In this document: piece after piece, positions 1 through 4,978 of the stretch | How the letters are laid out: every line of letters begins with the position of its first letter | Numbering within the stretch: position 1 is the stretch's first letter | Assembly (NCBI GenBank): GCA_003505715.1 | Contig: DNXU01000092.1 | Span: 1 to 5,010 of the forward strand | From: Cyanobacteria bacterium UBA8803 | GTDB taxonomy: Bacteria > Cyanobacteriota > Cyanobacteriia > Cyanobacteriales > Coleofasciculaceae | DNA: 5,010 bases | Direction of reading: 5' to 3' | Notes under the pieces: model-generated | Seen by the model: the letters and a program-made list of their open reading frames with translations, nothing else | Told to the model about the DNA's origin: nothing | Database searches by the model: none | Translations under genes and position numbers: made by a program

Positions 1-17
1 CCCCATTCCCCATTCCC
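1..17. repeat. Short tandem heptamer repeat (CCCCATT), truncated by the window edge
   Basis: Two copies of CCCCATT followed by CCC fill the first 17 bases and stop 4 bp before the start codon of the next gene. Short tandemly repeated heptamers of this C-rich form are common between genes in filamentous cyanobacteria. The array probably continues to the left, so its true length cannot be seen. It takes the place where a ribosome binding site would normally lie. Confidence 0.7.
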
Positions 18-21
18 GACT

Positions 22-330
22 ATGGTAATTGAGTGGCTTAAAGTCAGGGTATCTCCCGAACTGCGGGAAAGATTCATTCACAAAGATGCCGAAATCTGGA
101 CACCAATGCTGGCTAGCTGTCGCGGGTTCATTAGCAAAGAAGTCTGGATAGATCCAGCAACACCGACAGAGGTGGTTTTGCTTATTCGTTGGGAAACCCA
201 CGAAGACTGGAAATCAATCCCAGCAGAACGGCTAGCCGAGGTTCAACAGAATTTTGAACGACAGTTTGGAGAAGATTATCAGATTATTGAGACAGCTGAG
301 TATCAAGTCCGTAAATTTCCAGTGTTGTAA
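22..330 (+). CDS. TIGR03792-type small cyanobacterial protein, probably a ferredoxin-like (ABM-type) fold
   Basis: This 102-residue soluble protein has no signal peptide or membrane segment. The opening VIEWLK (residues 2-7), then FIHKDAEIWT (18-27), GFISKEVW (35-42), a central VVLLIRWE strand (51-58) followed by W63, and the closing AEYQV (92-96) match the pattern I recall for the uncharacterised cyanobacterial family TIGR03792, which is about this length. The alternating strands and helices and the many Trp residues suggest the dimeric alpha/beta fold of antibiotic-biosynthesis-monooxygenase-like proteins. No catalytic residue can be assigned and the function is unknown. The ATG at 22 fits the family start. 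The frame stays open to the left edge, but only through the CCCCATT repeat. No Shine-Dalgarno sequence is visible. The stop lies 10 bp from the stop of the convergent transposase gene, too close for a separate terminator. Confidence 0.82.
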   Translation: MVIEWLKVRVSPELRERFIHKDAEIWTPMLASCRGFISKEVWIDPATPTEVVLLIRWETHEDWKSIPAERLAEVQQNFERQFGEDYQIIETAEYQVRKFPVL

Positions 331-340
331 GTATTCCCAA

Positions 341-946
341 TCATTCCTCGTCAGCATTGCCGTTTTGTAGCTCAGCAATAAGTCGTTCGGTTTTCCGAAT
401 GGGGGGGCGGCTTCCGTAAATCCGGGTGCAGAAGGATGTGATAATTGTTATTAAGTCCATCACCAACTCATCTCGTCCATTCTCGGTAGTGTTGATGATT
501 TCCAGTTTGACTCCAAGTTGTGCCAATAGCAATTCCATATAATTAGTGCCGAACCTCGCCAGCCGATCTTTGTATTCCACCAGCAAGATGCCATAATCAG
601 TCGCTTGCAACAAATGGCTTAGTTTTGGCCGCGAGTCATTGATACCACTGCCGATTTCTTTAACGACGTGAGTCACCCGATATCCTTTAGCAGCAGCATA
701 ATGAATTAGTCGGTCTGCTTGAGCATCAAGTTCGGCTTTTTTCTCAGTTGACGACACGCGAGCATAAATGGCTACCATATCACTGGGTCTACCCTTATGG
801 AGAATTTGATCGGGCGTATAGTCAACAATTACCGTTCCAGTTGCCGCCTGGTGCGCGGGATGGGGAAGTTTTCCAGCTTTCCACCATCGCCATGCTGTTT
901 GGTAGCTAACGCCCAGTACTTCTTTAGCATATTTGGATAGCTTCAC
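341..946 (-). CDS. tnpA: IS607-family transposase TnpA (small serine recombinase)
   Basis: This 201-residue protein has the two-part IS607 TnpA layout. An N-terminal MerR-like helix-turn-helix (about residues 1-50) contains GVSYQTAWRWWKAGKLP (12-28). A serine-recombinase catalytic domain follows (about 57-180). YARVSS (61-66) carries the predicted nucleophile Ser65 and Arg63. EIGSGIND (97-104) and DRLARFG (127-133), with Arg128 and Arg131, are the other active-site blocks, and the C-terminal helix reads ITSFCTRIYG (169-178). All key residues are present, so it appears intact. IS607 enzymes cut and rejoin DNA through a 5'-phosphoserine link and need little target homology. The start is GTG at 944-946, which gives the usual family opening (MKLSKYAKE); only a weak TGGA lies upstream. 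IS607 elements normally carry tnpB directly after tnpA, but here the next bases belong to the convergent neighbour. A C7 homopolymer (401-407 as G7 on the plus strand) sits in the 3' end without breaking the frame. Confidence 0.93.
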   Translation of the reverse strand: MKLSKYAKEVLGVSYQTAWRWWKAGKLPHPAHQAATGTVIVDYTPDQILHKGRPSDMVAIYARVSSTEKKAELDAQADRLIHYAAAKGYRVTHVVKEIGSGINDSRPKLSHLLQATDYGILLVEYKDRLARFGTNYMELLLAQLGVKLEIINTTENGRDELVMDLITIITSFCTRIYGSRPPIRKTERLIAELQNGNADEE

Positions 947-992
947 AATTCCAAAAGCATAAACAAATATTTTATTGTATAAAAAATTATAC
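341..992 (-). mobile_element. IS607-family element, tnpA only (minimal or decayed); ends not determined
   Basis: The limits given are the tnpA gene plus the inverted repeat upstream of it; the real ends are unknown. IS607 elements lack terminal inverted repeats and leave no target duplication, so they cannot be bounded by eye. On the tnpA-downstream side at most about 10 bp can belong to the element before the neighbouring gene ends, so tnpB and any associated guide RNA are missing. On the other side the element could reach to about 1020. It is either a tnpA-only derivative, possibly using a tnpB elsewhere, or a remnant from which tnpB was deleted. Confidence 0.45.
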
Positions 993-993
993 T
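974..993. promoter_or_regulatory. AT-rich divergent intergenic region with inverted repeat and -10-like boxes
   Basis: The 79-bp gap between tnpA and the zinc-ribbon gene is strongly AT-rich. It holds a perfect 6-bp inverted repeat, GTATAA (977-982) and TTATAC (987-992), around AAAA. On the minus strand the same bases give a perfect TATAAT (986-991) that could serve tnpA, though no good -35 lies 17 bp away. On the plus strand TATACT (988-993) could serve the zinc-ribbon gene. The palindrome could be a TnpA binding site within the element end or a simple operator; the sequence does not decide. Confidence 0.35.
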
Positions 994-1025
994 CAAATTA
1001 AACCAGTATCGATCCGCTACTACCG

Positions 1026-1397
1026 ATGCAAAATTGTCCTCGTTGCCATCAATCTATCCATCGTGAGGCACTGACTTGTCCTCATTGCGGCACGATTCTG
1101 AAAGCCTACGGTCATCCTGGTATTACCTTGCATAGAGCGACGGGAGACACTTTTTTGTGCGAAAGCTGCACTTACCACGCTGATGATAGTTGTACCTTTC
1201 CCAAACGCCCTCATGCTAAAGAATGTACCCTCTACCAAGACGTATCCCAGCCCCAGTTAGAAGCTAACTCGATTTACGCGCCTCGCCGCCACTTCTTAGA
1301 ATCGGTAAAACTCTGGTGCCAACGCCATCCAGCATTAGTAGGTTTACTGGCGTTGATAGCTGTAAGTTTGCTGCTGACGCTGATGGCTCAAAAATAG
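1026..1397 (+). CDS. Small zinc-ribbon protein with C-terminal membrane anchor
   Basis: This 123-residue protein opens with a zinc-ribbon motif, CPRC (Cys4, Cys7) and CPHC (Cys18, Cys21). A second cysteine cluster follows: CESC (Cys45, Cys48), then Cys56 and Cys67 in a DDSCTFPKRP context, which could bind a second metal. Residues 70-100 are a polar linker. Residues 102-121 (PALVGLLALIAVSLLLTLMA) form one hydrophobic segment followed by Gln-Lys, so the protein is probably tail-anchored with both metal sites in the cytoplasm. Proteins of this form occur in cyanobacteria as hypothetical zinc-ribbon proteins; I know of no assigned role. The ATG at 1026 places the first CxxC at residue 4, as usual for such ribbons. 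No clear ribosome binding site precedes it. It diverges from tnpA and converges on nblS, with 60 bp between the two stop codons. The function is unknown; binding to RNA, DNA or protein are all possible. Confidence 0.8.
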   Translation: MQNCPRCHQSIHREALTCPHCGTILKAYGHPGITLHRATGDTFLCESCTYHADDSCTFPKRPHAKECTLYQDVSQPQLEANSIYAPRRHFLESVKLWCQRHPALVGLLALIAVSLLLTLMAQK

Positions 1398-1428
1398 GGT
1401 GAGGGGGTGAGGGGGTATGGGGGTGAGG
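1397..1428 (+). repeat. G-rich octamer repeat forming a canonical G-quadruplex motif
   Basis: Four G-runs lie at 1397-1399, 1403-1407, 1411-1415 and 1419-1423, separated by three-base loops TGA, TGA and TAT, followed by TGAGG. This satisfies the usual four-tract rule with short equal loops. The spacing is a regular 8 bp (GGGGGTGA-like units), so it also reads as a short tandem repeat of the kind common in filamentous cyanobacteria. The first G is the last base of the TAG stop of the zinc-ribbon gene. In the zinc-ribbon transcript the tract is G-rich, in any nblS read-through transcript it is C-rich. No standard hairpin-plus-T-run terminator is visible for either gene in the 60-bp gap. Confidence 0.75.
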
Positions 1429-1457
1429 TATACTTTTTGTACTTAAAAAACCTGCCT

Positions 1458-3458
1458 TTAAAGCATAGTCGCAGTAGGTGAGTTAGTTTCTGTGGTTGGC
1501 GAAGTATCAATGTGCGGCCACTGTTCTACTGATTTGGGTTTTTCCTCACAGACATTCAAATCAAACCAGAAGGTCGTACCGACTCCAACTTCACTTACTA
1601 AGTAGACTTGAGTGTGATGTTTCTCCTCAATAATGTTTCTAACAATCGAAAGACCTAACCCCGTGCCTTCAAGGGTATGAACTCGGTTTTCGACGCGGAA
1701 AAATCGGTCAAATATGGCGTCTTGATCTTCGAGATCTATCCCTATGCCCGTATCGGACACTTCAACCCGCACTCTACCCTTGTGGTTGTGAGGATTGGGT
1801 TCGGGGTCTAGTAGATAAGCGCGAATGACCACACGGCCACTAGGTTCCGTGAATTTTAGAGAGTTACCCACTAGATTAGCCAACACTTGGAGCAAGAGGT
1901 CGTAATGTCCCAAAACTGGTGGTAGATTAGGCTCAATCTCCTGAATTAACTCAATCCCTTGGTCGCGAGCGTTCAGCTGATAGGTGCGCAAGGTTTGCTC
2001 GACAGGTTGAGCAATATATACCGGTTCGAGGTGATAAATCCGGCAAGACTCAAGTCTCGACAAATCCAAAACGTCGTTCACCAGACGGGTGAGTCGGTCG
2101 GTTTCTCGATTGGCTGTTTCGAGATATTCTACACGCTCGGTTTCACTAAGTTCTTCACCAAACTCGTGCAGGGTTTCTATATAGAGTTTGAGATTATGCA
2201 GTGGGGTTCTCAGTTCGTGGGAGACATTGCTGATAAACTGGCCTTTGGCCTCGTTGAGTTCTACTTCCCGAGTAATATCTTGTACGGTCATGGCAATGCC
2301 CTTGATACTCTCGCGGTACTGGTCGAGAACCCTAGTGAGGAGAATGCGGACGGTACGAACGGTGGGTTGAGTGAGGGTAATGCGAAACTCTTCGCCCTCT
2401 TTAGAGTCGCGTTCCCATTCTGTCGGTGCATCGCTGGCAATTCGATAGAGGGGGCGCGTGAGTTCCATTGTTACTGCCGCAGGCAGGTGATGGAGGACGT
2501 TTTCTCCCACCAGATTAGAGCTTTCCCAACCGAAAATGCGGCGTGCTGTCGGGTTAACTAAAATCATCTTTAAATTAGTATCCAGCAATACAGCGCCATC
2601 GGCAATTGTAGAAACCAAAGTTTCTAGCTTGGCTTTCTCGGCAGTCAGTTCTTCAATGTTTTGTTCCTCATAGCTCTCCAAGCGCTCGGCCATCTCATTA
2701 AAGCTGAGGATGAGTTCTCCGAGTTCCCCCCCTAGAGGCAGGTCAATCCGCTGCTTGAAATTCCCAGCAGCAATATTTTTGACACCCGTTAGGAGTTCCT
2801 TAATGGGTTTGGTAATTGTCAAGGCGTTAAATACTGCACCCAAAATCACCATCACCCAGATCGAGATGAAGACTGCGATCGTTACGTCCCTAGTTAAGTT
2901 GGAAGAGGCAACTACCGTAGGATTGGGATTAATGCCAATGGCTAAAACTCCTAGGTACTTGCCGTCGTGCATCAGGGGTACAAAAACATCCGTTACTTCC
3001 CCAGCTGGTGTCAGGTGTTGCCGCACCATTGGTAACTCGGAATTTTTGGCATAATCTTCTGGCAGCTGAATCCGACGTTGAATGGTGAGGGAGTTTTGGA
3101 CCTCAGTATCTGAGAAGGGAATGCCAAAGAAAATATTGCCATCTTCGTCAGCGTAGAGCATGTAGCTCACGCTGGAAGTACTGCTATAGAAGCGGTGGGA
3201 GAAACGCGCTACCTCGGTTAGATTATTTTCCGCAATCGGAGGGGCAACATTGGCAGCCAGCAACAGCCCCAGATCGCGACCGAAGCGAGTATCGTTGATT
3301 CTCGCGTCCTGTTGAATTGTGTTCACCGCCCAAAAGGTTAAGCCACTCATGATTAAGGAGACGGCTAGGGTGGCCGCCGCCATCAATCGGGTCTGGAGTG
3401 TAAACTCCGACCACCAACGTGCGATAACTTCTCGAAGGGTTTGTAGCAACGTTAGCAA
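1458..3458 (-). CDS. nblS: NblS/Hik33/DspA-type sensor histidine kinase
   Basis: This 666-residue membrane kinase has the NblS order of domains. The first membrane helix is about 25-47, the extracytoplasmic sensor region about 48-190, and the second helix about 191-213. HAMP spans about 214-265 and runs into a coiled coil (259-283), then a PAS domain about 281-395. The HisKA box SHELRTPL has phospho-acceptor His414. The ATPase domain shows the N-box NLVGNSLKFT (528-537), G1 DTGIGI (569-574), F-box DRFFRVE (584-590) and G2 GTGLGLS (598-604). All catalytic motifs are intact, and the length is close to the roughly 660 residues of model NblS/Hik33. In model cyanobacteria this kinase senses high light, nutrient, cold or osmotic stress, binds SipA, and controls phycobilisome turnover and high-light genes mainly through RpaB. 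The start shown is TTG (3456-3458) without a visible Shine-Dalgarno sequence. The frame is open 12 codons further up without ATG or GTG; the first downstream ATG is codon 26, which would cut into the first helix. It lies 97 bp after purD. Confidence 0.93.
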   Translation of the reverse strand: MLTLLQTLREVIARWWSEFTLQTRLMAAATLAVSLIMSGLTFWAVNTIQQDARINDTRFGRDLGLLLAANVAPPIAENNLTEVARFSHRFYSSTSSVSYMLYADEDGNIFFGIPFSDTEVQNSLTIQRRIQLPEDYAKNSELPMVRQHLTPAGEVTDVFVPLMHDGKYLGVLAIGINPNPTVVASSNLTRDVTIAVFISIWVMVILGAVFNALTITKPIKELLTGVKNIAAGNFKQRIDLPLGGELGELILSFNEMAERLESYEEQNIEELTAEKAKLETLVSTIADGAVLLDTNLKMILVNPTARRIFGWESSNLVGENVLHHLPAAVTMELTRPLYRIASDAPTEWERDSKEGEEFRITLTQPTVRTVRILLTRVLDQYRESIKGIAMTVQDITREVELNEAKGQFISNVSHELRTPLHNLKLYIETLHEFGEELSETERVEYLETANRETDRLTRLVNDVLDLSRLESCRIYHLEPVYIAQPVEQTLRTYQLNARDQGIELIQEIEPNLPPVLGHYDLLLQVLANLVGNSLKFTEPSGRVVIRAYLLDPEPNPHNHKGRVRVEVSDTGIGIDLEDQDAIFDRFFRVENRVHTLEGTGLGLSIVRNIIEEKHHTQVYLVSEVGVGTTFWFDLNVCEEKPKSVEQWPHIDTSPTTETNSPTATML

Positions 3459-3555
3459 GGTTGGTGTACCAGCATCAACAGTAATTGCTAATGGCTAAAA
3501 ATGGCTTAGCTCATAGCACAAAATGACCGACTATAAAAGACTAACCGGACTTAAT
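3459..3555 (-). other. purD-nblS intergenic spacer with direct repeat
   Basis: This 97-bp spacer on the purD-nblS transcript contains a direct repeat, ATGGCT at 3491-3496 and 3501-3506 on the plus strand, one helical turn apart, inside a loose GCTAA/TTAGC inverted repeat. A weak minus-strand -10 candidate (TATAGT, read from plus-strand ACTATA about 3530-3535) is present without a convincing -35. No terminator hairpin with a T-run is visible. Co-transcription with purD, with or without an internal nblS promoter, is therefore the simplest reading. I did not find a tandem HLR1-type (RpaB) site. Confidence 0.35.
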
Positions 3556-4836
3556 TTAACCAGACATGGAGCTAGGTGTTTTTGCACCATGACCTATATC
3601 TTTACGATAGTACATCCCTTCAAACTCAATGCAATTCATCCCCCTATAAGCTAGAGCGATCGCGCTTTCCAAGGTATCTCCCGTTGCCGCCACGGCCAGC
3701 ACGCGACCGCCATCGGTTACGAGCTGTTGCTGCTTAAGTTGAACGCCCGCACAGAATACTGTAGTGCCCATCGCTTCAGCTTGTTCAATTCCCGCGATCG
3801 CCTGACCTTTCTGGTAGGAACCCGGATACCCTTGAGCTGCCGCCACCACACAAGCTGCTGCCCCAGGTTTCCAGGTAATCGGTGGGAGTTCTGCTAGTCG
3901 CTGTTGAGTACAAGCAAGGAGCAGGTCTTCTAGGGGGGTTTCTAACAACGGTAGAATAGCTTGGGTTTCCGGATCGCCAAAGCGACAATTAAATTCCAGC
4001 ACCGTCGGGTCGCCTTGGGGTGAAATCATCAATCCCGCATAAAGGACGCCCCGATAGTCAATGCCTTGCTGTCGTAAAGCTTCAACGGTAGGCTGAAGGA
4101 TTTCTTGCTCAATGCGTGCCATCAGGGCAGGTGTGACTAGGGAGGTAGGGGCATAAGCTCCCATCCCGCCAGTATTTGGTCCGGTATCCCCCTCTCCAAT
4201 TCGCTTGTGATCTTGAGCCGGAAGTAAGGGGCGAATGCTCAAGCCATCTGTCAGCGCCAATACCGAAACTTCTTGCCCCGTCACGCATTCTTCGATGACA
4301 ACGGTATCAAACCCATCCTGAAAGAGCGACTCAACTGCTTCTACAGCTTCCGCAACGGTTTGGGCTACCATGACTCCCTTGCCTGCTGCCAAGCCATCTG
4401 CTTTTACTACAATTGGTGCGCCTCGATCTTTCACATAGGCAGTTGCTTTCTCAACCTCCTGAAAAACTGCAAAATTGGGTGTGGGAATACCAGCTGACTG
4501 CATCAAGCTCTTAGCCCAAGACTTGCTTGCCTCAATTTGGGCTCCGGCTTGTGTAGGGCCAAACACTCTCAGGTTGTGGCGTTGGAGGTAATCCTTAATT
4601 CCCAATGCCAAGGGCAGTTCCGGCCCAACTACAACTAAGGAAATACCATGAACCAGTGCAAACCGGGCAATTCCCTCAAAATCATCGATTCGTAAGGAAA
4701 CATTCTGGCAACGCGCTGCCGTTGCCGTCGCACCATTACCGGGAATGCATATTACCTGTTGAATGCGTTGAGATTGCAGCAGTTTCCAGGCGAGGGCGTG
4801 TTCCCGCCCCCCATTACCAACCACCAAAATCTTCAC
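3556..4836 (-). CDS. purD: Phosphoribosylamine-glycine ligase (GAR synthetase)
   Basis: PurD joins 5-phosphoribosylamine and glycine using ATP to make glycinamide ribonucleotide, the second step of de novo purine synthesis, in the cytoplasm. The 426 residues are full length (E. coli PurD is 429). The N-terminal domain starts with VVGNGGREHAL (5-15). The ATP-grasp domain has KADGLAAGKGV (145-155), DHKRIGEGDTGPNTGGMGAY (209-228) and the family signature RFGDPETQ (285-292), with EFNC just before it carrying metal- and ATP-contacting residues. The C-terminal domain ends near RKDIG (411-415) followed by a short polar tail. The start is GTG at 4834-4836, which places the GNGGREHAL block where it belongs. 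Upstream, GAG lies 7 nt away and a better GGAG 13 nt away, so the ribosome binding site is weak. It is first in a probable purD-nblS transcription unit. Confidence 0.98.
   Translation of the reverse strand: MKILVVGNGGREHALAWKLLQSQRIQQVICIPGNGATATAARCQNVSLRIDDFEGIARFALVHGISLVVVGPELPLALGIKDYLQRHNLRVFGPTQAGAQIEASKSWAKSLMQSAGIPTPNFAVFQEVEKATAYVKDRGAPIVVKADGLAAGKGVMVAQTVAEAVEAVESLFQDGFDTVVIEECVTGQEVSVLALTDGLSIRPLLPAQDHKRIGEGDTGPNTGGMGAYAPTSLVTPALMARIEQEILQPTVEALRQQGIDYRGVLYAGLMISPQGDPTVLEFNCRFGDPETQAILPLLETPLEDLLLACTQQRLAELPPITWKPGAAACVVAAAQGYPGSYQKGQAIAGIEQAEAMGTTVFCAGVQLKQQQLVTDGGRVLAVAATGDTLESAIALAYRGMNCIEFEGMYYRKDIGHGAKTPSSMSG
3656..3663. repeat. HIP1 octamer GCGATCGC
   Basis: A complete copy of the highly iterated palindrome of cyanobacterial genomes lies within the 3' part of purD. 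It supports the cyanobacterial assignment; no local function is implied. Confidence 0.85.
3794..3801. repeat. HIP1 octamer GCGATCGC
   Basis: This is the second complete HIP1 copy, 138 bp from the first and also inside purD. I saw no other complete copy in the window. Confidence 0.85.
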
Positions 4837-4875
4837 TTTATTACTCGCGCTCCAAAAGAATTGAACAGAAGAATG

Positions 4876-4899
4876 CAGGAGTTCAGGAGTTCAGGAATT
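4876..4899. repeat. Triple octamer tandem repeat (CAGGAGTT) in the purD leader
   Basis: CAGGAGTT occurs at 4876-4883 and 4884-4891, then CAGGAATT at 4892-4899. On the purD transcript these read as AACTCCTG units. AGTTCAG (4880-4886 and again 4888-4894) can pair with CTGAACT (4910-4916), and TTCAG (4890-4894) with CTGAA (4900-4904), so several mutually exclusive hairpins are possible in the leader RNA. Short tandem repeats in leaders are common in cyanobacteria, so structure could be incidental. Confidence 0.7.
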
Positions 4900-4918
4900 C
4901 TGAATTGCACTGAACTTT

Positions 4919-4967
4919 GACATCCTCCTGCGACTAAACGCTATCGCATTATAGTGGCGGATTCCTA
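4919..4967 (+). repeat. Palindrome resembling a decayed IS200/IS605 or TnpB-type right end
   Basis: GACATCCTCC (4919-4928) and GGCGGATTCCTA (4956-4967) frame a hairpin. ATCCTCC (4922-4928) pairs with GGCGGAT (4956-4962) with one mismatch, and TGCGA (4929-4933) pairs with TCGCA (4944-4948) inside it. From memory, the frame TTTGACATCCTC, a stem with a TAAA loop, then GATTCCTA is typical of the hairpin at the right end of IS200/IS605 and IS1341-like elements, where it also forms the 3' part of the TnpB guide RNA. Here TTTGACATCCTCC, CTAAA and GATTCCTA are kept but the right arm is disrupted, and no tnpB is next to it. It is most likely a remnant or a solo copy. The match is by eye only. Confidence 0.45.
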
Positions 4968-4978
4968 ATCGGCACCAA
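4948..4978 (-). promoter_or_regulatory. Candidate purD promoter
   Basis: On the minus strand a perfect TATAAT lies at 4948-4953. The best -35 is TTGGTG at 4973-4978, a half match with a long 19-bp spacer. Transcription would begin near 4941 and give a leader of about 105 nt before the purD GTG. The -10 box lies inside the element-end-like palindrome. Confidence rests almost only on the -10 box and its position upstream of purD. Confidence 0.4.

Noticed and set aside
1020..1238. Minus-strand open frame of 72 codons
   Set aside because: It is antisense to the zinc-ribbon gene, whose cysteine pattern shows that the plus strand is the coding one.
1398..1457. Intrinsic terminator between the convergent genes
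   Set aside because: Short matches such as AGGT/ACCT and CTTAAA/TTTAAAG exist, but no GC-rich stem with an adjoining T-run is formed.
1959..2561. Long plus-strand open frame of 200 codons
   Set aside because: It lies wholly antisense to the kinase gene, has no recognisable domain, and is explained by the codon pattern of nblS.
2710..3054. Plus-strand open frame of 114 codons
   Set aside because: It is antisense to the sensor and HAMP region of nblS, and its composition is a shadow of that gene.
3459..3555. HLR1-type RpaB site upstream of nblS
   Set aside because: ATTACTGTTGAT on the minus strand only loosely resembles one half; the tandem GTTACA-type repeat is absent.
4876..4899. CRISPR array
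   Set aside because: The repeat units are 8 bp and directly joined with no spacers, so this is a simple tandem repeat.
4605..4913. Plus-strand open frame of 102 codons ending upstream of purD
   Set aside because: Most of it is antisense to the conserved N-terminus of PurD; the rest runs through the tandem repeat, and no family features are visible.
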